From positions 1 to 64,000 of the forward strand of contig NZ_RHHS01000017.1 of the NCBI RefSeq assembly GCF_003710935.1: a DNA stretch of 64,000 bases. Direction: 5' to 3'. Shown here in pieces: positions 25,913 through 34,252 of the stretch (position 1 is its first letter; each line of letters opens with the position of its first letter). The DNA comes from Brevibacillus gelatini. GTDB lineage: Bacteria; Bacillota; Bacilli; Brevibacillales; Brevibacillaceae. The notes under the pieces were generated by a model. That model was given only the letters and a program-made list of their open reading frames with translations. It was not told where the DNA came from and searched no databases. The position numbers were made by a program, and so were the translations under genes.

Positions 25913-27031
25913 ATGAACCAGACGAACTGGACCTGGCACTATTTGATGCGCAGCCTGATTTTGGCCGGATTCGCCGCGCTTTTGTCCTACCTGATCTGGA
26001 CGGAAAAGCTGGGGCACTACCTCGCGCCGAAGCTGCATGCGCTAAGCTACGTCACGCTAGGCATTCTCGTCATCTTGACGATAGTGAGTGTGCGACATGT
26101 GTTCACGGGAAACCGGGCGTACGAGTGCGACTGCGAAGAAGCGCATCAGCTGCCGCGCACGCGCTGGGGCTCGCTTGTCATCTACAGCCTGTTTTTGCTG
26201 CCGATCCTCATGGGCTTTTTCATGCCGGACAAAATATTGGGGAGCGCCGTAGCGGAAAACCGCGGGGTTACTCTGCTTGGCAGCGACGCCAGAAAATTGG
26301 CGGCAGTGGCGACAGAAACCGGGCAGCCGGAAGCAGCATCCCAGCCTGCCGGAGAGCAGGGAGGACAGGCTGCACCGCCACAGCAGGCAAATGCGCAGGG
26401 CATGGCGGAAACAACAACAGGTGAAGCTCAGACGAATGAGTCGCAGACAGCACAGCAACCCGCGCCGCCGAAAGCGACAGAGCAGGCAGCGAGCGCAGAG
26501 GCGACAGCAGCGGATACAGCGCCGAATGCTGCCTCCCAGCCGTCCGGTGCCAATCCGTCCATGAGTGAAGACGAGCTCAAGCGATACTTTTCTGGCGGGG
26601 GCTTTGGCGATTTTTACACCGATATTGCTGCTGCCATGTACAAGCAGCCTGTGATCTCGCTTCACGATAAAATTTTTCTGGACGGTCTGACGACGTTGGA
26701 ACTGTACGCCAAAGACTTTGCGGGAAAACAGTTGGAGACGCTCGGCTTTGTATACAGAGAGCCTGGGCTTGGCGACAAACAGTTCGTCGTGGCGCGTTTT
26801 TCGGTGACGTGCTGCACGGCCGATGCCAGTGTCTTCGGTATTCTCGTGGAGAGCGAGGACGCCAGCAAGTGGGCGAAGGACAGTTGGGTCAAAGTGCGGG
26901 GCAAGCTGGAATTGCGCCAGGTCGACGGCTATGACATGCTCGTGCTGAAGGGTGCGAAAATTGAGCCAGTGAAGGCGCCGAAAGATCCGTATGTGTATTA
27001 CAGCTATGAGGCGGCGGATATTCAATCGTAA
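25913..27031 (+). CDS. TIGR03943-type putative permease subunit (YcgQ-like)
   Basis: 372 residues. The N-terminal third has three or four membrane helices (LILAGFAALLSYLIW, LGILVILTIVSV and LLPILMGFFMPD). A linker of about 100 residues (about 135-225) is almost only Ala, Gln, Thr, Glu and Pro. The C-terminal domain (LDGLTTLELYAKDFAGKQLETLGFVYR, then RFSVTCCTADASVFGILVE) is the DUF1980-type extracytoplasmic domain with its vicinal cysteines. Partner of the YcgR-like permease directly upstream; GGGGGAGG precedes the ATG. Confidence 0.85.
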   Translation: MNQTNWTWHYLMRSLILAGFAALLSYLIWTEKLGHYLAPKLHALSYVTLGILVILTIVSVRHVFTGNRAYECDCEEAHQLPRTRWGSLVIYSLFLLPILMGFFMPDKILGSAVAENRGVTLLGSDARKLAAVATETGQPEAASQPAGEQGGQAAPPQQANAQGMAETTTGEAQTNESQTAQQPAPPKATEQAASAEATAADTAPNAASQPSGANPSMSEDELKRYFSGGGFGDFYTDIAAAMYKQPVISLHDKIFLDGLTTLELYAKDFAGKQLETLGFVYREPGLGDKQFVVARFSVTCCTADASVFGILVESEDASKWAKDSWVKVRGKLELRQVDGYDMLVLKGAKIEPVKAPKDPYVYYSYEAADIQS

Positions 27032-27060
27032 AAAGTGTGGCAACACGGTGAAGGAATGAA

Positions 27061-27105
27061 AAAAGGGGCATCTCAAAAGTGGCAATATCGCCTTTTGAGA
27101 TGCCC
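27061..27105 (-). terminator. Terminator between convergent genes
   Basis: GGGCATCTCAAAAG (27066-27079) pairs with CTTTTGAGATGCCC (27092-27105). On the minus strand a T-run follows the stem, so it mainly ends the SET-protein gene. Confidence 0.85.
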
Positions 27106-27110
27106 TTCGC

Positions 27111-27509
27111 TTATCCTTGCTTGCCGGACTGCTTCTCTTCGTTAAACCAGAGCGGATCTTCGCAATCTTCCTCGCCGTTGTAGTTAATCAAAATCTCTTC
27201 GCCCGCGTGAATGTCGCGATAGGCGTAGAAATCGAACGTGTGATTGTCAAAGTTGATGCTGTACGTGGCGTTTGGCGTGTAGGAATGGTTGAAAAGCATG
27301 CCGTAGCCGAGCAAGAACGCGGTATGGTTGGCACCGTATTCAAAGGCGTAGTCTGCCAAAAGCGTTTTTTCGATATGTTCGTGTTCCTCATTCAAATAAG
27401 GAAGAACCGGAGCTTCATGGAGCAATTCGCCTTTTGCAAAATCGCGCATGGCGAAAACGCCTCTGTTTAATTCTCCGTTGCTCAGCTTGGAGGTCCTGAC
27501 TTCGAGCAT
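27111..27509 (-). CDS. SET-domain protein (putative lysine methyltransferase-like)
   Basis: About 132 residues from ATG 27509, which has AGGTGA upstream. The frame is open further, but the extension (16 residues) has no ribosome site. SET features: NGELNRGVFAMRDFAKGELL at the N-terminus, FNHSYTPNATYSI (the NHS/pseudoknot motif) and AGEEILINYNGEE (the GEELTxxY motif). SET proteins transfer methyl groups from S-adenosylmethionine to lysines in eukaryotes; the bacterial substrates are mostly unknown. Single gene, with its own terminator. Confidence 0.8.
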   Translation of the reverse strand: MLEVRTSKLSNGELNRGVFAMRDFAKGELLHEAPVLPYLNEEHEHIEKTLLADYAFEYGANHTAFLLGYGMLFNHSYTPNATYSINFDNHTFDFYAYRDIHAGEEILINYNGEEDCEDPLWFNEEKQSGKQG

Positions 27510-27607
27510 GTGGTTCACCTGCCATTCTTCATGTCTGGAATCGTAAAACGAGTCCATCTAAGAATGACAGTGGTTGGCACGGAAAGCAACTGTTTTCGAA
27601 TGGGAGC

Positions 27608-28258
27608 CTACTTTTTCATAATCAGATGGTGGCGCACCGCGTAGGCGGCAAGCTGCACGCGATTGCTAAGCTGCAGCTTTTCCAGGATGTTTTTCAAATG
27701 GTTTTTCACCGTGTTTTCCGCGATAATGAGCGCTTCGCTGATTTCCCGGTTCGTCTTTCCGGCTCCGACGTACATGACGATTTCCCGTTCGCGCGGCGTC
27801 AGCACATCCGGCACAAGCTCGTCTACGTGCTCCTCCTGTCTGAAACTGTACATGAGTCTGGTTGCCATCTCCCGCGTCAGCTCGCTGTCTTCGCCAAGCA
27901 GCGCGTGCAAATAGTTGATCCAGTCGTCGGGCTCCAGGTTTTTCAGCAGGTAGCCTTGCGCACCGAACTGGATTGCCGTAATCAGGTCTGCGACGTCATC
28001 CGAGACGCTCAGAATGACGACCTTGATGTGCGGGTACGCTTTTTTCACTTCGCGGGTCGCTTCCAGACCGCTCCATTTCGGCATGTTGATGTCCATCAGC
28101 ACCAGGTCTGGCTGCAGCTGTCCGCAGAGCAAATACGCTTCCTCGCCGTTTTCAGCCTCCCCGATCACTTCAAACGAAGGGTCCGGGTCGAGAAGCGAGC
28201 GAATCGCCATGCGGGCCATCGGGTGGTCGTCTGCGATCAGGACACGGTATGCGTTCAT
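27608..28258 (-). CDS. NarL/LuxR-family response regulator
   Basis: 216 residues. The receiver domain has the acidic pair ADDH and phospho-acceptor Asp in VLMDINMPKWSG, with Thr/Ser and Lys in the usual places (VVILSVSDD and YLLKNLEP). The C-terminal LuxR helix-turn-helix reads LTPREREIVMYVGAGKTNREISEALIIAENTVKNHLKNIL. Its ATG overlaps the stop of the histidine kinase gene (ATGA), so they are translationally coupled. Confidence 0.93.
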   Translation of the reverse strand: MNAYRVLIADDHPMARMAIRSLLDPDPSFEVIGEAENGEEAYLLCGQLQPDLVLMDINMPKWSGLEATREVKKAYPHIKVVILSVSDDVADLITAIQFGAQGYLLKNLEPDDWINYLHALLGEDSELTREMATRLMYSFRQEEHVDELVPDVLTPREREIVMYVGAGKTNREISEALIIAENTVKNHLKNILEKLQLSNRVQLAAYAVRHHLIMKK

Positions 28259-29061
28259 TTCGAAAAACCTCCAGCTTGGGCGGTCAGGCGAATGGTCGTG
28301 CCGCCTTCTGCCCGTTTTTGAATGTCAATGGCGGCGTGCAACTGACGCGCCCGCTCGCGCATCATCGACAGGCCGTATTTTTTCGTGTCTGGCTGGGTGT
28401 GGGCAATTCCCAGGCCGTCGTCTTCGATGACAAGCTCCCAGCTGCGCGACTCGCCTGTCGCAAGCCGAATCCAGGAATGCTTGGCCTGCGCATGCTTGCG
28501 GATATTGGCAAAAGCTTCCTGGATAATCCCGAACAGCTGCACTTCTTCGGCAGGGGTAAAAAAGCTTTCCTGCATGCGCAAATCGGCTGCGACATCGACG
28601 CCGGACAAGGCACTCCACTGCGCCAGCCATTTTTCCAGCCGCTGGTCGAAGCTGCCTTCCTCCGGCAACGAGCGCAGATTGAAAATCGCCTGACGCACGT
28701 GGTTGTCGATGGCGGAAACGGCTACTCTCGCGTCATCCAGATGCCCTTGCTTGAGCTTGACATTGAGAAAAAACAAAGACTGTGCGATGCCGTCGTGCAA
28801 CTCCCTGGCCAGACGCTCGCGTTCCTCGTACACGGCGCGTCTGGCTTGCTCCTCAACGATCCGCGCATTCATCTGCCTGATCGTGCGAAACATCCAGGTG
28901 GCGAACAAAAAAGACAACAATAGTGTCAGCAAAGTAATATAGACGTTGCCCGTTTCCATGGACATATAAGGCAGCAAAAAGTCGTGCCGAACAAATTCGA
29001 AGCCCCCGATGATGATCGTGGGTATGAGCACGGTCAGCCAGTAAAACAAGCGATACGACAT
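28255..29061 (-). CDS. NarL-type sensor histidine kinase (HisKA_3)
   Basis: About 268 residues. Two N-terminal transmembrane helices (about 5-25 and 38-60) are followed by the dimerisation helix ERLARELHDGIAQSLFFLNVKL with the phospho-accepting histidine. The ATP-binding part has IIQEAFANIRKHAQA (N box), VIEDDGLGI (G1) and YGLSMMRERARQLHA. A minimal sensor without a large extracellular domain, of the kind used in LiaS- or YdfH-type membrane-stress sensing; the stimulus is unknown. ATG 29061 has AAGGGAT upstream; an earlier in-frame start lacks one. Confidence 0.9.
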   Translation of the reverse strand: MSYRLFYWLTVLIPTIIIGGFEFVRHDFLLPYMSMETGNVYITLLTLLLSFLFATWMFRTIRQMNARIVEEQARRAVYEERERLARELHDGIAQSLFFLNVKLKQGHLDDARVAVSAIDNHVRQAIFNLRSLPEEGSFDQRLEKWLAQWSALSGVDVAADLRMQESFFTPAEEVQLFGIIQEAFANIRKHAQAKHSWIRLATGESRSWELVIEDDGLGIAHTQPDTKKYGLSMMRERARQLHAAIDIQKRAEGGTTIRLTAQAGGFSK

Positions 29062-29166
29062 CGAGATCCCTTCTTTACGGTTGGTCATCACTCCTAAGTA
29101 TACCGAATGGGACAGGCGGATGATATACTCGTAGGAGAAATGGTGGCGAAAGCAGGAGGGGTATTC

Positions 29167-29961
29167 ATGCATACAATCGCGAGAGCATTGACGATAGCAG
29201 GATCAGACAGCGGGGGCGGAGCGGGCATCCAGGCTGATTTGAAGACGTTTCACCAGCTCGGCGTCTACGGGATGAGCGCGATTACGGCGATTACGGCGCA
29301 AAATACGCTGGGCGTGGCGGGAGTGTACCCGCTGCCGACAGAAGCGGTAGCGCAGCAGATGCGCGAAGTGTTGCGCGACCTGGGAGCGGACGCGGCGAAG
29401 ACGGGGATGCTGTTTGACGCAGACATCATTCGCGCAGTGGCAAGCGAGGTGCGCGCTGCGAGTCTGCAAAAGCTGGTCGTCGACCCGGTGATGATCGCCA
29501 AAGGCGGGGCCAAGCTGCTTCTGGACGAAGCGATTGACGCGCTGAAAACAGAGTTGCTGCCGCTCGCGGAAGTCGTGACGCCGAATTTGCCGGAGGCCGA
29601 GTGCCTGACAGGGATGACGATTCGCACTCCGGACGACATGCGCGAAGGCGCCCGCGCCATTCATGCGCTCGGAGCGCGCAACGTCTTGATGAAGGGCGGC
29701 CATCTCGACGGTGATACCGTCGTCGACATTTTGTTTGATGGCCGCGACTTTTTCGAGCTGTCCCATGAGCGCATCCATACCCGACATACGCACGGAACGG
29801 GCTGCACGTTTTCCGCTGCGCTGACGGCAGAGCTGGCGAAAAATACGCCGCTCGTGGCTGCGGTTGAAAAAGCGAACCGCTTTATTTTCGAAGCGATCAG
29901 GACCGCTCCGCAATTGGGCGGCGGCCACGGTCCGACCAATCACTGGGCGGTTGTGGAGTAA
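29167..29961 (+). CDS. thiD: Hydroxymethylpyrimidine/phosphomethylpyrimidine kinase
   Basis: 264 residues from ATG 29167, with AGGAGG seven bases upstream. Phosphorylates the pyrimidine half of thiamine. Ribokinase-fold motifs: IAGSDSGGGAGIQADLKTF at the substrate site, the VVDPVMIAKGG block, VTPNLPEAE, and HTHGTGCTFSAALTAELA with the catalytic aspartate region. No other thiamine genes lie nearby. A strong bidirectional terminator follows. Confidence 0.94.
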   Translation: MHTIARALTIAGSDSGGGAGIQADLKTFHQLGVYGMSAITAITAQNTLGVAGVYPLPTEAVAQQMREVLRDLGADAAKTGMLFDADIIRAVASEVRAASLQKLVVDPVMIAKGGAKLLLDEAIDALKTELLPLAEVVTPNLPEAECLTGMTIRTPDDMREGARAIHALGARNVLMKGGHLDGDTVVDILFDGRDFFELSHERIHTRHTHGTGCTFSAALTAELAKNTPLVAAVEKANRFIFEAIRTAPQLGGGHGPTNHWAVVE

Positions 29962-29977
29962 AGCGAAGGGGAGCGAC

Positions 29978-30025
29978 AACAAAATGGCCTCGCGGAGAGC
30001 AAATTCTCTGCGAGGCCATTTTGTT
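29978..30025. terminator. Bidirectional terminator
   Basis: About 16 bp of perfect pairing between AACAAAATGGCCTCGC and its complement, A- and T-rich at both ends, between convergent thiD and the DUF4179-type gene. Confidence 0.92.
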
Positions 30026-31361
30026 ATTTGACTTGCACGGTAAACCCGCCTTGCAAACGAGCGGGATAGTCCGTGAGGGTAAAAGTGTAGAAATCAGGGG
30101 CGCCGTTCTTCGTCAGCCTTTGGTAAATCAGGCTGTACGTCTGAAGACGCCTCGCCGGATCGCGCGAAGACGAGCTTCCCAGGACGTAGTCGTATTTATT
30201 CGCCTGATTGTCCGTGATGTCGCTGCCCAAATAGATGAAGCGATGCGCGTCCGCTTCCTCGACTTCCAGCTCCCAGTCCATGCCGACCACATCATCGACC
30301 TGGCGCAGCGCAGTCAGCTTGAGCCTGGCATCGGGTGCTTTGACGAGCTTCTGCGTCTTCGCGTCGATTACCACCTGCAGCTTGTCGCGGTCCAGCGCCC
30401 GAATCCCGTTTGCTTTCAAAAACAGCTTTTGCGGCTCCAGAAAATAGATGCTTTCCAGATTGTACACTTTGCCGTTTTCTCCGTTGTCCCGCGTTGACAC
30501 GCCATTCCCCCAGAAGGCGTACGTCTGGCCTTTTTCATCTACCAGCCGCAGCTCGTCAAAGTCGAAAATATGTTTGGAGTTGCCCGGATCAAAGCGGATG
30601 CTGACCTCTGTTTGCGTAGGGAACACCGTAATTTGCTCGATGGTAAACGTCTGTCCGTCCACCGTCACTTTCTTGCCGACAGGAACCACTTTTTTCTCAA
30701 ACGCCGTATATTTGCTGTGGTCAATGGAAAACGTGATCGCAAGCGGAGGGTTCAGTTCTGCGCCGTCGAGATCGAGCGTCACTTTGGCTGTCAGTGTGTC
30801 AGGTACTTCGCTTGATTCCGGGAAAAAAATATCAATACGGTTCTTTTCCTCTGCGGAGGCCTCTACGTCCATGCTGGACCAGCTTGCTCCGTACTCCTTG
30901 CCGGAGGCGTCAAACAGCTCCAGCTTGCGCAACCCGACCTTATGACCGGTACGCTCATGCTTTAGCGTGTAAAACAATAGCATGCGCTTCTGATCGGTCA
31001 GCACCTGGTCGATTTTGAAAGTGATGCCCGCAAGTGAACCGCTTGTGCCCACGTCCTGAACCATCTCGTGCTCGGCAGCCCGCTGCAGCCCTTTGTCTTC
31101 ACGGATCAGTTCCACGAGCTTTTCCATCCCGGGAATATGGCTGACGTAAGCGGCAACCGCCGGGGAGAGACGCACCGAGAACACGAAGGCCAGAAGCAGA
31201 CACCCTGCCGCAACCCCCGAGCAGAGTTGAACAAGTCGGCTACGGCGTTGTCTGTGCTGAAGGCTTTTGGCTTGGGCGATGCCAGAACGAATGTAATGCT
31301 CGATTTGCGGCGGTACTTGTATGTCAGTCTGTCCCTCTTTTTTTTCCCTATCCAAATTCAT
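30024..31361 (-). CDS. DUF4179/DUF5643-type membrane protein, probable partner of the ECF sigma factor
   Basis: 445 residues. A cytoplasmic N-terminus (about 1-45) precedes one transmembrane helix (LVQLCSGVAAGCLLLAFVFSV, about 44-64), then a long beta-rich extracytoplasmic part. This layout and the position immediately after the ECF sigma gene (stop and ATG touch) suggest a membrane anti-sigma or signal-receiving protein; anti-sigma activity is inference. The gene product's TM topology and length fit the DUF4179 family. Confidence 0.8.
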   Translation of the reverse strand: MNLDREKKEGQTDIQVPPQIEHYIRSGIAQAKSLQHRQRRSRLVQLCSGVAAGCLLLAFVFSVRLSPAVAAYVSHIPGMEKLVELIREDKGLQRAAEHEMVQDVGTSGSLAGITFKIDQVLTDQKRMLLFYTLKHERTGHKVGLRKLELFDASGKEYGASWSSMDVEASAEEKNRIDIFFPESSEVPDTLTAKVTLDLDGAELNPPLAITFSIDHSKYTAFEKKVVPVGKKVTVDGQTFTIEQITVFPTQTEVSIRFDPGNSKHIFDFDELRLVDEKGQTYAFWGNGVSTRDNGENGKVYNLESIYFLEPQKLFLKANGIRALDRDKLQVVIDAKTQKLVKAPDARLKLTALRQVDDVVGMDWELEVEEADAHRFIYLGSDITDNQANKYDYVLGSSSSRDPARRLQTYSLIYQRLTKNGAPDFYTFTLTDYPARLQGGFTVQVK

Positions 31362-31886
31362 TCACCAGCCTTTCCCAAGTTCTTTTCGCAATGAAACCAG
31401 TGCCTTGTGCAGCCAGGTCTTGATCGTTCCTTCCGGATGGCCGAGCCGCAACGCAATTTCACGAATGGTCAGATCTTCAAAATATTTCAGGATGATGATG
31501 CTGCGGTACACAGGCGTAAGCTTGGCCAGTGCTTCCTCGATGTCGATTTTATCTGCCGTGTGCTCCCACTGCTTGCGGTTCGGGTCGGTCAGACCGTCAG
31601 CATCGGGAAAGTCGGGAGCAAACCGTTTTTTTCGTTTCAACTCGTCCAGACAGACGTGGATGAGAATGCGCGTCAGCCAGGTGCGAAAATGTGCCGGCTG
31701 CTTCAGGCGAGACAAGCGGAGATAGGAGCGGCAGGTCGCCTCCTGTATCGCCTCCAGCGCGTCCAGTTCGTTGCGCAAAAAGGCGTAAGCCACGCTGTAC
31801 AACTGCTGTTGCTGCTGGCAAATCAGCTGGTAAAAAGCTTCGTCGTCTCCTTGTCTGGCTTGCGAGACAAGTTGTTCCAGATTCAC
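31362..31886 (-). CDS. ECF sigma factor (sigma-70 family)
   Basis: 174 residues. Region 2 (ALEAIQEATCRSYLRLSRLKQPAHFRTWLTRI) and region 4 (LTPVYRSIIILKYFEDLTIREIALRLGHPEGTIKTWLHKAL) are both present and no region 1 or 3 is found, as in ECF factors. GTG start with GGAGGGGG upstream. It precedes the membrane protein gene with touching stop and start, so the pair forms one operon, as sigma/anti-sigma genes usually do. Its promoter and regulon are not visible. Confidence 0.92.
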   Translation of the reverse strand: MNLEQLVSQARQGDDEAFYQLICQQQQQLYSVAYAFLRNELDALEAIQEATCRSYLRLSRLKQPAHFRTWLTRILIHVCLDELKRKKRFAPDFPDADGLTDPNRKQWEHTADKIDIEEALAKLTPVYRSIIILKYFEDLTIREIALRLGHPEGTIKTWLHKALVSLRKELGKGW

Positions 31887-32026
31887 ATGTTCCCCCTCCT
31901 ACACGTATTAGACTGCGCAAAGGCGCAAACAGTTTTGGAAAAATCGGCAATGGCTGTGTCTTTTTAGAACCAACTTTCTGCTCGCTGCTTACAGTAAAGC
32001 AAGAAGCAATTGAGGGTGAGGAAGGC

Positions 32027-32236
32027 ATGTGGACCAAATGGGTAACGATTCATGAATCGTACGGGCTGCCCAGAGTGGCGAGCGAATGCCGGCGATATTT
32101 GGAGATAAAAGGAATCCGCGTCAGGCTGTTGTCCCGGGAAACGAAAAAAGGCGGTTACGTATACATGCTGCAGGTGCCGTCCAGTCAGGCGGAGGAAGCG
32201 CGGCAGTGGCTGCGCGAGTTCAAAAGCACGCTGTAG
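32027..32236 (+). CDS. Small conserved-looking protein of unknown function
   Basis: 69 residues, no signal or membrane helix. The sequence MWTKWVTIHESYGLPRVASE starts a compact basic protein with a Tyr- and Gln-rich core (YVYMLQVPSSQAEEARQWLREF), resembling small ferredoxin-like or DUF2007-type signalling folds; I do not recognise the family. GAGGAAGGC precedes the ATG. The gene lies 88 bases upstream of splB on the same strand. Confidence 0.6.
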   Translation: MWTKWVTIHESYGLPRVASECRRYLEIKGIRVRLLSRETKKGGYVYMLQVPSSQAEEARQWLREFKSTL

Positions 32237-32324
32237 AGCGATAACCATGCACCAAAGCCAGTGATCTCCTTGCAGCCAGAATCAGTTGTATGGCCATACT
32301 ACACAGGGGAGGGAGCTTGTGCAT

Positions 32325-33398
32325 ATGGTGACGACACTGTTGGAAGCATCCGAAAAAGCAAGCCAGACAAGTGCAGGGCTGTTTGTGCCCGACTACGTTT
32401 TTGTCGAGCCCAATGCCCTGAACTATCCGCTCGGCCAGGAACTGTACCAGCGTTTCAAGGCGCAAGGCATTCCGCTGCAAATGACGACCAGCCACAATCA
32501 GGTGCGCGGCATTCCCGGCGAGACAGAGGTGGAAAAGTACCGCAATGCCAAGCGAACCTTGGTCATTGGGGTGCGCAAAACGTTGAAGTTCGAAACGTCC
32601 AAGCCGTCCGCCGAATACGCGATACCGCTGGCTACAGGCTGTGCGGCGCATTGTCACTACTGCTATTTGAATACGAATATCGGGTCCAAGCCGTACATTC
32701 GCGTCTACGTCAATACTGATGAAATTTTTGCCCAGGCGAAAAAGTACATCGAGGAACGGCCGGGAGAGATTACCCGCTTCGAGGCAGCGTGTACATCCGA
32801 TCCGGTCAGTATCGAGCATTTGACAGGCAACCTCAGGCGAGCGATCGAATTTATGGGGGAGCAGGAGTACGGCCGTCTGCGGTTCGTCACCAAGTTTCAC
32901 CATGTCGATTCGTTGCTGGATGCAAAGCACAACGGACACACCCGTTTTCGCTTCAGCATGAATGCCGATTACGTCATCAAAAATTTCGAGCCGGGCACCT
33001 CCAGCTTCGCGCAAAGAATCGAAGCGGCGGGCAAAGTGGCAAAAGCAGGCTATCCACTCGGCTTCATTTTGGCTCCCCTGTACTGGTTTGACGGCTGGGT
33101 GGAAGGCTACACCGACTTGCTGGAGCGGCTGCATAAACAGCTCGTCCCGGAAGCGCTGGGCGACCTGACTTTTGAGCTGATCCAGCACCGCTTTACCAAG
33201 GTTGCCAAAAACTTGATTTTGCAGCGCTATCCGAAGACCAAGCTGACGATGAACGAAGAAGAACGGAAATACAAATGGGGCAAGTACGGCAAAGGCAAGT
33301 ACGTCTACCCGGATGTTCAGGCCAAAGCGTTGCAGGCGCATTTGGAGGGCGAGATTGCCAGACTTTTTCCGCAGGCCAAAATCGAGTATTTTACGTAG
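32325..33398 (+). CDS. splB: Spore photoproduct lyase
   Basis: 357 residues. A radical SAM enzyme that repairs 5-thyminyl-5,6-dihydrothymine in germinating spores. The CX3CX2C cluster site CAAHCHYC is at Cys106, Cys110 and Cys113. The thiyl-forming cysteine lies in EAACTSDP at about residue 156. ATG 32325 or GTG 32319 fit the GGGGAGGGAG ribosome site at 32307-32315. The genome also carries uvsE further on, so UV repair is well represented. Confidence 0.95.
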   Translation: MVTTLLEASEKASQTSAGLFVPDYVFVEPNALNYPLGQELYQRFKAQGIPLQMTTSHNQVRGIPGETEVEKYRNAKRTLVIGVRKTLKFETSKPSAEYAIPLATGCAAHCHYCYLNTNIGSKPYIRVYVNTDEIFAQAKKYIEERPGEITRFEAACTSDPVSIEHLTGNLRRAIEFMGEQEYGRLRFVTKFHHVDSLLDAKHNGHTRFRFSMNADYVIKNFEPGTSSFAQRIEAAGKVAKAGYPLGFILAPLYWFDGWVEGYTDLLERLHKQLVPEALGDLTFELIQHRFTKVAKNLILQRYPKTKLTMNEEERKYKWGKYGKGKYVYPDVQAKALQAHLEGEIARLFPQAKIEYFT

Positions 33399-33559
33399 GG
33401 CAAAAAGCTTCGTCAAACCCAACTGCTCTGATTCACGGGAGCAGTTTTTTTGCTGGAAAAAAACGGCGTGCGACAGAAAACGAATAGTTTCGACAAATGG
33501 AAGGGCGCATGCTAGAATATGGAGTGCTCTCATTTTCGGGGAAAGGAACAGACGCGTAT

Positions 33560-34201
33560 ATGAAGTCCATATTGATAACCGTTGAGGGACCGATTGGAAT
33601 AGGAAAAACCTCTCTTGCGCGGGAACTGCACCGCACCTGCGACTTGCAATTATTGGAAGAAATTGTATATGAAAATCCGTTTTTGGGAAAATTTTACGAA
33701 AACATCGCAGAGTGGAGCTTTCAGCTGGAAATGTTTTTCCTGTGCAACCGCTACAAGCAATTGCAGGATATTCACGCCCACTATCTCGATCAGGGCATTT
33801 CTGTTGTATCTGATTACAATATTTTCAAAAATACGATTTTTGCCAAACGAACGTTGTCTGACAACAATCTTCCAAAGTACCTCAAAATTTATGATATCCT
33901 GACAGAAGATTTGCCACAGGCCCATCTGGTCATTTACTTGACGGCGTCCATCGACACGGTCATGAAGCGGATTGCCATGCGCGATCGCGAAGTGGAGCGG
34001 TCAATGGATGTGGGCTATATGAAAAATCTCATTGCCGACTACAACGAATTTATGGACGAGTTTGAAAAGCACCACCCGGATACGCCTGTCATCAAATTCA
34101 ACTGTGACGAGCTGGATTTTGTCCATCGGCCGGAGGATCGGCAGTACATGCTCGACCTTATCGTGCCGCGCATCCAGGAGCTGCGGGGGCAACAGGCATA
34201 A
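33560..34201 (+). CDS. dgk: Deoxynucleoside kinase, deoxyguanosine kinase type
   Basis: 213 residues from ATG 33560. Salvages deoxynucleosides by phosphorylation with ATP. P-loop EGPIGIGKTSLAREL, substrate motif YNIFKNTIF and the lid arginines in RIAMRDREVERSMD fit the Bacillus dGK/dAK family. Paired with a second kinase gene 51 bases downstream; in Bacillus subtilis the two (dgk and dck) are also adjacent. The assignment of which member is the guanosine enzyme rests on order and remembered similarity. Confidence 0.82.
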   Translation: MKSILITVEGPIGIGKTSLARELHRTCDLQLLEEIVYENPFLGKFYENIAEWSFQLEMFFLCNRYKQLQDIHAHYLDQGISVVSDYNIFKNTIFAKRTLSDNNLPKYLKIYDILTEDLPQAHLVIYLTASIDTVMKRIAMRDREVERSMDVGYMKNLIADYNEFMDEFEKHHPDTPVIKFNCDELDFVHRPEDRQYMLDLIVPRIQELRGQQA

Positions 34202-34252
34202 CGATTGATTGTCATCTGTGACGGGCAAGTATTTGAATAAGGAGTTGCGTAC

